A DNA stretch of 64,000 nt from Alphaproteobacteria bacterium (lineage in GTDB: Bacteria > Pseudomonadota > Alphaproteobacteria > Rhodospirillales > Rhodospirillaceae), in assembly GCA_030604885.1 (NCBI GenBank), contig JAUVUZ010000001.1, positions 124,001 through 188,000 on the forward strand. The letters are read 5' to 3'. The notes under the pieces were generated by a model that was not told the origin of the DNA, did not search any database, and saw only the letters and a list, made by a program, of their open reading frames with translations. The position numbers and the translations under genes are program-made. Each line of letters opens with the position of its first letter. Position 1 is the first letter of the stretch. Shown here in pieces: positions 17,596 through 26,977 of this stretch.

Positions 17596-19062
17596 TTGGC
17601 CGCACCTGACAGAGAGGGGGGAACCGGGCAGGCGATCGGCAGCCTGCTGATCGTCCTTGGCACCGCGATGTGGGTGCCCGCGCTCGTCGACCTCGCCGCC
17701 GGGGGCGCGGTGTGGAGCGGCTTCGCGCTCGCCTCCGGCGTCACCGTGTTCTTCGGGGTGATGCTGCTGTTCGCCACCCGCGGCGCCAGCTTCGGCGCCA
17801 CGCCGTTGCGGCGGGCGTATTTCATCACCGTCGGCGCATGGGTGATCCTGCCGCTGTTCGGGGCGCTGCCGTTCTGGATGTCGGGACTCGGCATCTCCTT
17901 CACCGACGCGGTGTTCGAGACCGTCTCCGGTCTCACCACCACCGGCTCCACCGTGCTCGTCGGCCTCGACGGCATGCCGCTCGGGATTCTCCTCTGGCGC
18001 GCGCTGCTGCAATGGATGGGCGGCATCGGCATCGTGGTGATGGCGATCGCGATCCTGCCGATGTTCCGCGTCGGCGGCATGCAGATGTTCAAGCTCGAAA
18101 GCTCGGAAAAGACCTCCGACAAGATCTCGCCGCGATTACGGAGCGTGGCCGGCCGCATCGGCGTGGCCTACATCGCCCTCACCCTCGGCTGCGGCGTGGT
18201 CTACTGGATGCTGGGGATGACGCCGTTCGAGGCGGTGGTCCACGCGATGACGACGCTCTCCACCGGCGGCTATTCCACCTCCGACGCGTCGATGGGGCAT
18301 TTCGACAGCCTCTCCCTCGAATGGGCGGGGACGGTGTTCATGCTCGCCGGGGGAACGCCGTTCGTGCTGTTCGTGCTCGCCGTCACCGGTCGCGGACCGC
18401 TGGTGATCCTGCGGGATTCGCAGGTGCGGCGGATGCTCGTCACCGCGCTGTCCGCCGCGCTGCTGGTGACCGCGTGGCTGGTGTTCGCCAACGATTTCGA
18501 TCCCTGGACCGCGTTCACCCGCTCGCTCTTCAACCTCGTCTCGGTGATGACCACCACCGGTTACGCCTCCACCGATTATTCGCTGTGGGGGCCGCCCGCG
18601 GTGGCGGTGTTCTTCTTCATGACCTTCGTCGGCGGTTGCGCCGGGTCCACGGCGGGCGGCCTGAAGATGTTCCGCTTCGAGATTCTCTGGCAGGATATCG
18701 TCAAGGAATGCCGACGCCTGCTGTATCCGCACGGCGTGTTCCTCGATAGGATGGCGGGGCGGCCCGCCAACGAGGCGCTGGTGCGCGACGTTCAGGTGTT
18801 CGTGCTGTGCTACGCCGCCACCTGCGCCGCGCTGGTGGCGGTGCTGGCATGCTTCGGGCTGGATTTCATCACCGCGCTTTCGGGCGCGGCCACCGCGCTC
18901 GCCAACGTCGGCCCGGGCCTCGGCCCGATCATCGGCCCGGCGGGCAACTTCGCGTCGCTGCCCGACGGCGCGAAATGGGCGCTCGACGCGGGCATGATTC
19001 TCGGCCGTCTGGAGTTCCAGACGGTGTTCGTGATGATGACCGCGCATTTCTGGCGCGATTGA
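17596..19062 (+). CDS. trkH: Trk-type potassium uptake membrane protein (TrkH)
   Basis: A 488-residue potassium channel-like transporter with about ten to twelve membrane segments. Selectivity-filter loops are visible: VSGLTTTGSTVL, TLSTGGYSTSD, SVMTTTGYASTDY and TALANVGPGLGP, as well as the GGCAGSTAGGLKM block. It takes up K+ together with the NAD-binding TrkA, which is not encoded nearby. The start is TTG 17596, behind GGGGAAGGGG. Confidence 0.93.
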   Translation: MAAPDREGGTGQAIGSLLIVLGTAMWVPALVDLAAGGAVWSGFALASGVTVFFGVMLLFATRGASFGATPLRRAYFITVGAWVILPLFGALPFWMSGLGISFTDAVFETVSGLTTTGSTVLVGLDGMPLGILLWRALLQWMGGIGIVVMAIAILPMFRVGGMQMFKLESSEKTSDKISPRLRSVAGRIGVAYIALTLGCGVVYWMLGMTPFEAVVHAMTTLSTGGYSTSDASMGHFDSLSLEWAGTVFMLAGGTPFVLFVLAVTGRGPLVILRDSQVRRMLVTALSAALLVTAWLVFANDFDPWTAFTRSLFNLVSVMTTTGYASTDYSLWGPPAVAVFFFMTFVGGCAGSTAGGLKMFRFEILWQDIVKECRRLLYPHGVFLDRMAGRPANEALVRDVQVFVLCYAATCAALVAVLACFGLDFITALSGAATALANVGPGLGPIIGPAGNFASLPDGAKWALDAGMILGRLEFQTVFVMMTAHFWRD

Positions 19063-19090
19063 CGTGCCCCCCGCAGCAAGGAGGACCCCG

Positions 19091-19732
19091 ATGAAGGCGA
19101 TGATCGTTCCGGTGACCGCGTTTTCGCAGAACTGCACCGTGATCTGGTGCGAGGAGACGCTCGAAGCGGCGGTCGTGGATCCGGGCGGCGACCTCGCCGA
19201 GATCGAGGCGGCGGTGGCGCGCAAGGGCCTCAAGGTGGTGCGGATCCTGCTCACCCACGGCCACGTCGACCACATCGCCGGCACCGCGGCGCTCAAGGCC
19301 AAGCTCGGCGTGCCGGTGGAAGGCCCGCACCGGGCGGATGCCTACCTGCTGGAGGCGCTGCCGGATTCCGCGCGGGGCTACGGCTTCCCGCCCGCCGAAA
19401 CCTTCACCCCCGACCGCTGGCTCAAGGATGGCGACACCGTGAGCTTCGGCAAAGAGACCCTCGAGGTGTTGCACTGCCCCGGGCACAGCCCCGGCAGCGT
19501 GGTGTTCTTCCACCCCGGCGAGCGGGTGGCGCTGGTGGGCGACGTGCTGTTCCAGGGGTCGGTGGGCCGCACCGATCTGCCCGGCGGCAACGCCAAGGAC
19601 CTGGTGGCGTCGGTGCGCAACAAGCTGTTCGCGCTGGGCGACGACGTGGTGTTCATCCCCGGTCACGGCCCGCTCTCGAGCATCGGCGACGAGCGCAAGT
19701 CCAACCCCTACGTCGGCGACGGCGCGGTTTAG
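19091..19732 (+). CDS. MBL-fold metallo-hydrolase, YcbL / glyoxalase II-like
   Basis: A 213-residue metallo-beta-lactamase fold hydrolase. The metal site is complete: LLTHGHVDHIAG (HxHxDH), LEVLHCPGHSPGS, VALVGDVLF and the final FIPGHGP. The small size and lack of a glyoxalase II C-terminal domain fit YcbL-type type II glyoxalases. ATG 19091 follows GGAGG. Its stop overlaps the convergent radC fragment by four bases, so it is the last intact chromosomal gene before the island. Confidence 0.88.
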   Translation: MKAMIVPVTAFSQNCTVIWCEETLEAAVVDPGGDLAEIEAAVARKGLKVVRILLTHGHVDHIAGTAALKAKLGVPVEGPHRADAYLLEALPDSARGYGFPPAETFTPDRWLKDGDTVSFGKETLEVLHCPGHSPGSVVFFHPGERVALVGDVLFQGSVGRTDLPGGNAKDLVASVRNKLFALGDDVVFIPGHGPLSSIGDERKSNPYVGDGAV

Positions 19733-19896
19733 AGCAATTTCTTCTGGCGGAAGCTGATGTAGCGGCCGGGGGCGACGATGATGTGGTCGAGCAGGGCGAT
19801 GTCGACCGTCGCCAGGCCCTGCTTGATCTGCCGCGTGGTGTCCACGTCGGCCTGCGAGGGCGTGGGGTCGCCCGAGGGGTGGTTGTGGAACGTCCC
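19729..19896 (-). pseudogene. radC: radC, 3' fragment cut by island insertion
   Basis: The last 55 or so codons of a RadC (JAB/MPN-domain) gene: HNHPSGDPTPSQADVDTTRQ, LLDHIIVAPG and a normal C-terminal end. The histidine-rich metal motif HNHPSGD lies at the very edge. Upstream, the frame continues into unrelated AT-rich sequence (RPEIQHFSKLRGTF), so the first three quarters of the gene is missing. The break falls near 19,890-19,896. I read it as the left end of an integrated element; the rest of radC should lie beyond its right end, outside the window. Confidence 0.8.
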
Positions 19897-19994
19897 ACGT
19901 AATTTACTAAAGTGTTGAATTTCCGGTCTTTTTTCGATGTGTCTGTTGAGTAGGTGCCGGTAATTGGGGTCTGTTTTTGTGATCGAACGTGACC

Positions 19995-20225
19995 TCACAC
20001 CTGATCCCCGTCGCTCCCGGTGAGTCTCCTTGAAGCCCGGCAACGAATCTTATTCGTTTCGTCCCAGGCCTCAAGCTCCACGATGGGATAGAGCACGGCT
20101 TTGCCGATCTTCACGAAGGAAGGCCCGATTTTCATCGCACGCCAATTGCGAAGCGTGCCGACAGACACTCCTCCGCGATAGCGTTCCGATACTTCTTCGG
20201 CGGTGAGAAATTTTCCGTCAGTCAT
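19995..20225 (-). CDS. AlpA-like helix-turn-helix DNA-binding protein
   Basis: A 76-residue protein with an excisionase/AlpA-type winged helix: MTDGKFLTAEEVSERYRGGV, then SVGTLRNWRAMKIGPSFVKIGKAVLYP. Such proteins regulate integrase genes or bend DNA during excision of genomic islands. ATG 20225 is preceded by AGGAGG. It lies about 100 bases from the radC junction, where an excision factor would be expected, but no integrase is next to it. Confidence 0.75.
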   Translation of the reverse strand: MTDGKFLTAEEVSERYRGGVSVGTLRNWRAMKIGPSFVKIGKAVLYPIVELEAWDETNKIRCRASRRLTGSDGDQV

Positions 20226-20815
20226 CCGTCCTCCTTTGATCGGCGTGAGGTCGCCGATCGTTTGCTGATGAGAAAGCGCGAGACGCTTTTCAGTGGAGAT
20301 ACCGATCCCTGTCGGGCCCGCCTGCGAGCATTGGCTCACGCTGCTACACGAACGACCATGTAGTTCGATCCAACGGGCGGAAAGGGTGATTCGGTCGGAG
20401 TAGGGCTCCTGGCTATCGGCGGTTAAACATAGGCGGGTCGCGCGGACGCTCGTCCGGCCGGCGACGCCGAATCGGTCTCCAACGTGAACGCCTCGGCGCC
20501 CGCGCGCCGGGCACGGCCTTCACTTCAGCAGGCGTTCAAGCACCGCGACGGAATTGCCGATGCCGTGCATGACCATTGACGGATAGAGCGAGCTGGTCTT
20601 GTAGCGGACCCGACCGTAGAAGCCGCCTTCCCGAAACAGGATCGCGATGTCGAACAACGCCGTCTCAAAAAGGGGTTTGTCTACCAATCAACAGGAAATC
20701 ACGATGAAGTGAAAACATCGTATTTTCAACGGGCTGGCGGTGTGGGAGTGGAGTATGAGAATCCTGCCGAAATGGCGCTAGGGGCAGAGACCTAGAGGGC
20801 GATCGGCGGCAAAGT
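20226..20815. other. 590-bp region between the AlpA-like gene and tRNA-Leu
   Basis: No intact gene is seen. It contains a short coding fragment at 20520-20680 (separate entry). The rest shows no motif I recognise. This looks like recombined island-end DNA. Confidence 0.4.
20520..20680 (-). pseudogene. C-terminal fragment resembling a CPBP-family membrane protease
   Basis: An open stretch of about 54 codons ending in TGA: it reads ILFREGGFYGRVRYKTSSLY, then PSMVMHGIGNSVAVLERLLK. The HGIGNSV end resembles the last conserved motif (HxxxN) of CPBP/CAAX intramembrane proteases. An in-frame stop precedes it, so only the 3' end of a gene is left. The family call is tentative. Confidence 0.35.
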
Positions 20816-20899
20816 GCGGGCGTGGCGGAGTTGGTAGACGCAGCGCATTCAAAATCCGCCGTCCTTACGGATATGTCGGTTCGTGTACGACCGCCCGCA
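20816..20899 (+). tRNA. tRNA-Leu (anticodon CAA), probably degraded
   Basis: An 84-base leucine tRNA with a long variable arm. The acceptor stem GCGGGCG/CGCCCGC pairs fully, the D arm GCG/CGC and the loop TTCAAAA (anticodon CAA at 20850-20852) are normal, and the variable arm pairs. Three positions look damaged: the anticodon stem has a C-C mismatch (20846 with 20856), the T loop has T instead of the near-invariant A58 (20884), and G53 faces A61 (20879/20887). CCA is not encoded. It may be a relic copy carried by the island and not a working tRNA. Confidence 0.75.
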
Positions 20900-20979
20900 C
20901 TATCGTCTCATTCACCGCTGAGAAGGGATTGTTTGGGCCGCCCAGGCAAACCCGTAACGCCAAGTGGCGTTGATGTGGC

Positions 20980-21831
20980 TTATTGGCAGTCGTGGCCAAT
21001 TCCGGCAAAGGACTTCACCAGATCATCGACGGCCTTCACCTGCGCGAGGAACGCCGGGATTTGGGCGAGAGGCAGGGCGCTTGGACCGTCGCACAAGGCC
21101 CTGTCCGGATCGGGGTGAGCCTCCACGAATAGTCCGGCCAGCGACAATGCCATGGCGGATCGAGCGAGTTCGAACGCCTGATCGCGGCGACCGCCGGAGC
21201 TGCTTGCTCCGGCCTGGCGCATTTGCAGCGAATGGGTGACGTCAAAAACGATCGGTACGCCAGCCGTCACGGTTTTCATGACACCAAAGCCCAGCATGTC
21301 GACAACGAGATTGTCGTAGCCGAAGCTGCTTCCCCGCTCGCATATGACGACCTGATGATTGCCGAAGTCCTCCAGCTTTTCGACGACATGCCCTATCTGG
21401 CTTGGGCTCATGAATTGCGGTTTTTTGACATTGACGACCTTGCCCGTTCGTGCGATCGCCTCGATCAGGTCGGTTTGCCTCGCCAGAAACGCGGGCAGTT
21501 GCAGCACGTCGCAGACCTCGGCGGCGACCGTAGCCTGTTCGGGAAGATGGATATCCGTGAGGACCGGGACGCCGAAGCTCGTGCGTACCTCCTGAAGGAT
21601 TTTCAGGCCCTCATCGATCCCCGGCCCGCGATAGGATCGGTTCGATGACCGATTAGCCTTGTCGAAAGAAGCTTTGAAGACATACGGCATGTTCAGGCGC
21701 GTCGTCTCCGTCGTCATCACCTCCGCCACCCGCATGGCGAGATCGCGGCTTTCCAGCACGTTCACGCCGCCCATAAACACCATCGGTCGAGTGTTGCAAA
21801 ACTCTATCGTCCCAAGCCTGACGGTCTTCAC
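20980..21831 (-). CDS. kdsA: 3-deoxy-8-phosphooctulonate synthase (KdsA)
   Basis: A 283-residue aldolase joining PEP and arabinose 5-phosphate to give Kdo-8-phosphate for lipopolysaccharide. Motifs are [43 protein letters not shown] and the late [10 protein letters not shown] chose the second of two close GTG codons (21831) because GGAG lies five bases before it. kdsA is normally a chromosomal housekeeping gene beside pyrG or eno; here it lies in the island, 70 bases after the FAD monooxygenase gene. A hairpin AACGCC-AAGT-GGCGTT (20956-20971) follows it. Confidence 0.93.
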   Translation of the reverse strand: MKTVRLGTIEFCNTRPMVFMGGVNVLESRDLAMRVAEVMTTETTRLNMPYVFKASFDKANRSSNRSYRGPGIDEGLKILQEVRTSFGVPVLTDIHLPEQATVAAEVCDVLQLPAFLARQTDLIEAIARTGKVVNVKKPQFMSPSQIGHVVEKLEDFGNHQVVICERGSSFGYDNLVVDMLGFGVMKTVTAGVPIVFDVTHSLQMRQAGASSSGGRRDQAFELARSAMALSLAGLFVEAHPDPDRALCDGPSALPLAQIPAFLAQVKAVDDLVKSFAGIGHDCQ

Positions 21832-21901
21832 ATTCACTCCTCGTTCAACTGTCGCTCCGCCTGGGCCGGTGGCACAGGTCGCAGGTTTCGATGTGGTGCG
21901 A

Positions 21902-23179
21902 TCAATGGTCTTCCAGCGCGTCATCGTGCGGCTTCTGTCTATGAGGGCCTTTCAGCGAACAGGTCCAATCGACGAGTTGGGTGCGGACATGCTCCGGACG
22001 GAAGCCGATCCCAATGAGGCGGCCAGTCAGCCGGGGCAGCAGAGATGACCTGGCTATCAGCCGCATGAAGAGTGGAGGTTTCCGACTTCGCGTATTGCGC
22101 GCCTCACCCGCTCGCTTGCGACTGCGCATCATCAATTGCAGCTTCTGGGTCGCTTTGGTTGGAAAGCTGCGTCGGCGCTGTACGGCATCAAGCAAGCATG
22201 TTTGCAGCCGGCCCTCGCGCAAGGCTTCCGCCAGCGTGTTGGCCGTGGCTATAGCGTCCTGGATCGCGAGATTTACCCCGACACCGCCGATCGGCGACAT
22301 GGCGTGGGCTGCATCCCCGATGCACAGCACGCCGGGTTTCCACCACGTCTTCAGCCGGTCGATCCGAACGCTCAGGAGGTGGACGTCATCCCAGGAGCGA
22401 ATTTCTTCAAAGCGATCGTTCGGCAATGGCGCGACTTCGGCAATCCTCGCGCGAAGCGCGCTAAGCCCCTCCGCTTTCAGGGTATCGACGGTTCCCTTGG
22501 CAAGGACATAGCCGCATTGCCAGTAGTCGCCACGATCGATCAAAACCAGCCCCTGCCGCGGGCCGGCATGCCCCATCGCCTGCTGGGGATCGCCGGCCTC
22601 TTTCGAGACCTTCATCCAGAGAAGATCGGTGGCAGTACCGAAACTCTGCACGTCAAGTCCTGCCGCCTTGCGGACGATCGAATTGCGTCCATCCGCCCCG
22701 ATCACGAGATCGGCTTCCAGAACGAGGTCGCGGTCGCCCTGGCGCACGTTCACGCCGACAACGCGTTCGTTGTCCCAACGAAGCGAGGTTACTTCGGTCG
22801 ACATTTGCAGTCGGAAACGCGGATATTCCCCAGCCTTTTCCGCCAGAAAATTCAGGAAGTCCCATTGCGGCATGAAGGCGATGAACTTGGCGCGCGTCGG
22901 TAGCCTGGAGAAATCGGCGATCGTGGCGCTGCGCCCGGCGATCTCGGCGTGGAGCTGGTAGGCTTTCTGGTGGGGAAGAGCGAGAAGCTCGTCGAGGAAG
23001 CCAAGCTCGTGGATCGCTTCGAGGGTCGACGGGTGGATGGTGTCTCCGCGAAAGTCCCGCAGGAAGTCCTGATGCTTTTCTATGACCGTGACGTCGACGC
23101 CCGACCGGGCCAGTAGGAGACCGAGCATCAGGCCCGCCGGTCCCGCACCGACCACGATACAGCTCTGGCTCCTTTTCAC
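21902..23179 (-). CDS. FAD-dependent monooxygenase
   Basis: About 425 residues, of the group A flavin monooxygenase / PHBH fold. [22 protein letters not shown] is the FAD ADP-binding site, [14 protein letters not shown] is the DG motif, and [20 protein letters not shown] is the GD motif. Such enzymes hydroxylate aromatics; some inactivate antibiotics (rifampicin, tetracycline), so resistance is possible given the adjacent pump, but the substrate is not visible. The start is GTG 23179 or TTG 23197; neither has a strong ribosome binding site. It is on the same strand as, and between, the MerR gene and kdsA. Confidence 0.85.
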   Translation of the reverse strand: MKRSQSCIVVGAGPAGLMLGLLLARSGVDVTVIEKHQDFLRDFRGDTIHPSTLEAIHELGFLDELLALPHQKAYQLHAEIAGRSATIADFSRLPTRAKFIAFMPQWDFLNFLAEKAGEYPRFRLQMSTEVTSLRWDNERVVGVNVRQGDRDLVLEADLVIGADGRNSIVRKAAGLDVQSFGTATDLLWMKVSKEAGDPQQAMGHAGPRQGLVLIDRGDYWQCGYVLAKGTVDTLKAEGLSALRARIAEVAPLPNDRFEEIRSWDDVHLLSVRIDRLKTWWKPGVLCIGDAAHAMSPIGGVGVNLAIQDAIATANTLAEALREGRLQTCLLDAVQRRRSFPTKATQKLQLMMRSRKRAGEARNTRSRKPPLFMRLIARSSLLPRLTGRLIGIGFRPEHVRTQLVDWTCSLKGPHRQKPHDDALEDH

Positions 23180-23220
23180 ATGGGAATAGTATCTCAACGT
23201 CGTGGGTCCTTGGGATGAGG

Positions 23221-23670
23221 CTAGTGAATCGATACGCGGCCTTTGCTTGAAGCTTTCACCTCAGCATCGCCATCGCGGCTGGTGTCATTCAAGGGCAAAA
23301 TATCGAGCGGGATCAGATTCCCGTCATTCTCGCTTTCGGCAACGAGCTGAATCACCTTTTCGAGTGTTTCCAGTTGAACGATTTTTTCCTCGACCGCAGC
23401 GAGTTGCTCCTTTGCGATGCGGAGCGCTTCGGCCGGACTTGAGAATGAGACGTCGGCAAGTCGAAACAGATCCTTGATCGCCTCGATGCTGAAGCCGAGA
23501 TCGCGGGCGCGGCGAATGAAAAGAAGGCGATGAACCGCGCCGTGGTCGTAGCGTCTCTGGTTTCCCTTGCTCCGCGAGCGCTCGCGCAGCAGCCCGATCT
23601 GCTCATAGTAGCGGATCGTAGGAATTTTGACGCCGGTGAGCTGAGAGAGTTCGCCGATGCCGATATCCAT
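23221..23670 (-). CDS. MerR-family regulator without cysteines
   Basis: A 149-residue regulator: the N-terminal winged helix IGELSQLTGVKIPTIRYYEQIGLL, the FIRRARDLGFSIEAIKDLF segment, then a dimerisation helix. The metal-sensing MerR proteins (CueR, ZntR, CadR) use cysteines near positions 79, 112 and 120; this protein has none at all, so it probably senses something other than soft metals, or has lost sensing. ATG 23670 follows AAGGGA. It is downstream of the RND pump genes on the same strand. It may act at the MerR-type site upstream of the pump (28303-28331). Confidence 0.85.
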   Translation of the reverse strand: MDIGIGELSQLTGVKIPTIRYYEQIGLLRERSRSKGNQRRYDHGAVHRLLFIRRARDLGFSIEAIKDLFRLADVSFSSPAEALRIAKEQLAAVEEKIVQLETLEKVIQLVAESENDGNLIPLDILPLNDTSRDGDAEVKASSKGRVSIH

Positions 23671-23806
23671 GTTTGAAGTCCCTTCCGGATAGCCGCGTGT
23701 TGATGTTTTGCTGTGTGTTCGATCGCTGAGGTCCTCGTGGCCCGACCACGCCGAGGTGCGGCGACGGCCACGGGCAGCCCCGGCGCGGAATCGTGTGCCG
23801 ACCTCC

Positions 23807-26800
23807 TTAGGCGTGGGCTTCAGTCGCCTGCTGGGGCGACGCGCTCCGCCTGATCGCGAGCCGGCGCACGACCACATAGAAGATCGGCGTCAGGAGCAGG
23901 CCGAACAGCGTCACGCCGAGCATGCCGGCGAAGACGGCGATGCCCATGGCGTGCCGCATTTCGGCGCCCGCCCCGGTGGCGATGACGAGCGGAATCACGC
24001 CGGCGATGAAAGCGAGCGATGTCATCAGGATCGGTCGCAGGCGCAGGCGAGCCGCTTCGAGGACGGCGGTCAAGGGATCGACGCCTTCACCTTCCTTCGC
24101 TCGGGCGAACTCGACGATCAGGATTGCGTTCTTCGCGGCAAGACCGACCAGAACAACAAAGCCGATTTGCGTGAAGATGTTGTTGTCGCCGCCGGTGAAC
24201 CACACCCCGGCGATTGCCGAGAGCAATGCCATTGGCGCGATCAGCAGGACCGCGAAGGGAAGGGACCAACTGTTGTACTGCGCCGCGAGGATCAGGAACG
24301 CGAGCAGGACGGACAGCGGGAAGACATACATGGCGGTGTTGCCGGCCTGCTTCTCCTGATAGGCGAGATCGGTCCATTCGAAGGCCATTCCCACGGGCAA
24401 GGTTTCCGATGCGATGCGCTCCATGGCGGCGGTGGCCTGCCCGAACGAGTATCCGTGCGCGGGACTGCCGCTGATGTCCGCAGACGGGAAGCCGTTGTAG
24501 TGCATGACACGATCGGGGCCTGAGCTGTGCTTGATGGTCAGCAGAGCCGAAAGCGGAATCATGTTGCCAGCTGCGTTGCGGACCTTCAGGCGGCCGATGT
24601 CCTCGGGCTGCATGCGGAACGGCGCGTCCGCTTGCACCATCACGCGGTAGGTGCGGCCAAAGCGATTGAAGTCGTTCGCGTAGAGCGATCCCAAGTTGAC
24701 CTGCAACGTCTCGAAGATGGTGTTGAGCGGCACGCCTTGCGACTTCGCTTTCACCCTGTCGATATCGACCTGCACCTGCGGCGCGTTCACCTGGAAGCTC
24801 GCCAGCATTCCGGCCAGCTCGGGCATCTGCATCGCTCTGCCCATGATCGCGCCCTGCGCCTGAGCGAGCGCTTCGAAGCCGAGACCCGCTCGATCTTCGA
24901 TCTGGATCTTGAAGCCGCCGGTCGAACCGAGCCCCGGAACGGGCGGCGGCGGGAACATGCCGGCAAAGCCATCGGGGATCTGGCTGAACTTGCCCATGAG
25001 CTTGCCGGCGATGGCGAAGGCCGAAAGCGACGGGTCCTTTCGTTCGTCGAACGGCTTGAGCATCGTAAACATGACAGCCGCGTTGGGGATGTTGACCATG
25101 CCGTTGACCGAGAGCCCCGGAAACGCGACGACACTCTCCACGCCCGGCTCGGCAAGCGCGATCTCCGACATTTTCTTAACCACAGCCTCGGTCCGGTCGA
25201 GCGAAGCGCCGGTCGGGAGCTGGGCGATGCCGACGAGGTAGTATTTGTCCTGGGCTGGCACGAAGCCGCCCGGCACCGTCTGGAAGCCGACCCACGTCAT
25301 GCCGAGCAGGCCGGCATAGACGAGCAGGACGAGGCCACTGAGCCTCGCGGCACGGCGCACCGACCAGGCATAGGCGTTCGAGGCGCCGTCGAAAAAGCGA
25401 TTGAACAGCCGGAAGAACCAGCCGAACAGGAAGTCGATCACGCGGGTCAGGAGATCGCGCTTCACGTCGCCGTGGTGGGGCTTCAGGAGCACGCCAGCAA
25501 GCGCCGGAGAGAGCGTGAGTGAGTTGATCGCCGACAGGATAGTCGAGATCGCAATCGTCAGCGCGAATTGGCGGTAGAATTCGCCCTGCAAGCCCGAGAG
25601 GAACGCCGATGGAATGAACACGGCCGACAGGACGGAGGTGATGGCAACGATCGGCCCCGTCACCTCGTCCATGGCCTTGCGCGCCGCCTCTTTCGGCGTT
25701 TCCCCAAGCGCGATGTGGCGCTCGACGTTCTCGACCACGACGATCGCGTCGTCGACCACGATGCCGATCGAGAGAACGAGGCCGAAGAGGGACAACGTGT
25801 TCAGCGAGAAACCGAACATATACATCAGCGCAAATGTGCCGACCAGGGAGACGGGAACGGCGACAAGGGGAATAATCGACGCCCGCCACGTCTGGAGGAA
25901 CAGAACCACGACGATAACGACCAGCACGACGGCTTCGAGCAGCGTCATGACCACAGCTTCGAGAGACGCCTTGACGAACACCGTGGGATCGTAGGCGATC
26001 CGATATTCGATGCCTTCCGGAAAGCCCTTCTGAAGTTCGGCCATGGTGGTGCGGACGGCGCTCGATACGTCGAGCGCATTCGCGCCGGGGCTTTGGATGA
26101 TCTGCATCGCGAGCGCCGGCTTGCCGTTGAGGAGGCTACGAAGGGCATAGGAGTCTGCGCCAAGCTCGATGCGGGCAACGTCGCGCAAGCGGGTGACCTG
26201 ACCGTCGGTGCCTGTCTTTACGACGATCTCGCCGAACTGCTGCTCGCTGGACAGCCTTCCGAGCGTGTTGACCGTCACCTGAAACGCCGCCGAGGCTTCG
26301 GGCTGCTGGCCGACCGAGCCGGCGGCCACCTGAACGTTCTGTTCCTGAATCGCCCCAACGACGTCGCTGGCGGTCAGCCCCCTCGCGGCCACCTTGGCCG
26401 GATCGAGCCACACGCGCATCGAATATTCGCCGGCTCCGCCGAGGATGACGTCACCCACGCCCGGTAACCGGGCCAACTGGTCGCGAACCTGAAGGATCGC
26501 GAAGTTCGACAGGTAGAGGGGATCGTAGCGATTGTCGGGCGAGACGAGATGGACGACCATCAGGATGTCCGGGGACGTCTTCTGCGTCACGACCCCGATG
26601 CGCTGCACTTCCTGCGGAAGCCTGGGCAAGGCGCGCGAAACGCGATTCTGCACCTGAATCTGCGCCATGTCGGGGTCGGTGCCCTGCTTGAACGCAATGG
26701 TCAGGGTCATGCGTCCGTCGGTCGCCGCCTGCGAACTCATGTAGAGCATGTTTTCGACGCCGTTGATAGCCTGCTCCAGAGGGGCGGCGACGGTTTCGGC

Positions 26801-26977
26801 GATCACTTCGGGATTCGCACCGGGATAGCTTGCGGTAACCTGCACTGTGGGTGGCGTCACTTGCGGATACTCGCTGAGGGGGAGCTTCAGAAGCGTCAGA
26901 CCACCGGCGATCAGCATCAGGACGGATAGAACGACCGCGAAGATGGGGCGGTCGACGAAAAAGCGCGGAATATTCAT
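23807..26977 (-). CDS. RND efflux pump, inner-membrane transporter (MexF/OqxB-like)
   Basis: A 1056-residue HAE-1 family proton-driven exporter with twelve membrane segments and two large periplasmic loops. The start MNIPRFFVDRPIFAVVLSVL and the GVENMLYMSSQAATDG block match MexF-type pumps. The proton relay is intact: VVDDAIVVVEN (two aspartates near 407-408) and LVGLAAKNAILIVEFA (lysine near 945). It exports drugs or solvents with the adaptor encoded just upstream (ATGA overlap). No outer-membrane TolC/OprM-like gene is nearby, so it must use a host channel. Confidence 0.93.
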   Translation of the reverse strand: MNIPRFFVDRPIFAVVLSVLMLIAGGLTLLKLPLSEYPQVTPPTVQVTASYPGANPEVIAETVAAPLEQAINGVENMLYMSSQAATDGRMTLTIAFKQGTDPDMAQIQVQNRVSRALPRLPQEVQRIGVVTQKTSPDILMVVHLVSPDNRYDPLYLSNFAILQVRDQLARLPGVGDVILGGAGEYSMRVWLDPAKVAARGLTASDVVGAIQEQNVQVAAGSVGQQPEASAAFQVTVNTLGRLSSEQQFGEIVVKTGTDGQVTRLRDVARIELGADSYALRSLLNGKPALAMQIIQSPGANALDVSSAVRTTMAELQKGFPEGIEYRIAYDPTVFVKASLEAVVMTLLEAVVLVVIVVVLFLQTWRASIIPLVAVPVSLVGTFALMYMFGFSLNTLSLFGLVLSIGIVVDDAIVVVENVERHIALGETPKEAARKAMDEVTGPIVAITSVLSAVFIPSAFLSGLQGEFYRQFALTIAISTILSAINSLTLSPALAGVLLKPHHGDVKRDLLTRVIDFLFGWFFRLFNRFFDGASNAYAWSVRRAARLSGLVLLVYAGLLGMTWVGFQTVPGGFVPAQDKYYLVGIAQLPTGASLDRTEAVVKKMSEIALAEPGVESVVAFPGLSVNGMVNIPNAAVMFTMLKPFDERKDPSLSAFAIAGKLMGKFSQIPDGFAGMFPPPPVPGLGSTGGFKIQIEDRAGLGFEALAQAQGAIMGRAMQMPELAGMLASFQVNAPQVQVDIDRVKAKSQGVPLNTIFETLQVNLGSLYANDFNRFGRTYRVMVQADAPFRMQPEDIGRLKVRNAAGNMIPLSALLTIKHSSGPDRVMHYNGFPSADISGSPAHGYSFGQATAAMERIASETLPVGMAFEWTDLAYQEKQAGNTAMYVFPLSVLLAFLILAAQYNSWSLPFAVLLIAPMALLSAIAGVWFTGGDNNIFTQIGFVVLVGLAAKNAILIVEFARAKEGEGVDPLTAVLEAARLRLRPILMTSLAFIAGVIPLVIATGAGAEMRHAMGIAVFAGMLGVTLFGLLLTPIFYVVVRRLAIRRSASPQQATEAHA

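Noticed and set aside
20823-21118. A 98-codon plus-strand frame starting MAELVDAAHSKSAV.
   Set aside because: It runs through tRNA-Leu; MAELVDA... starts are a known artefact of reading tRNA genes as protein.
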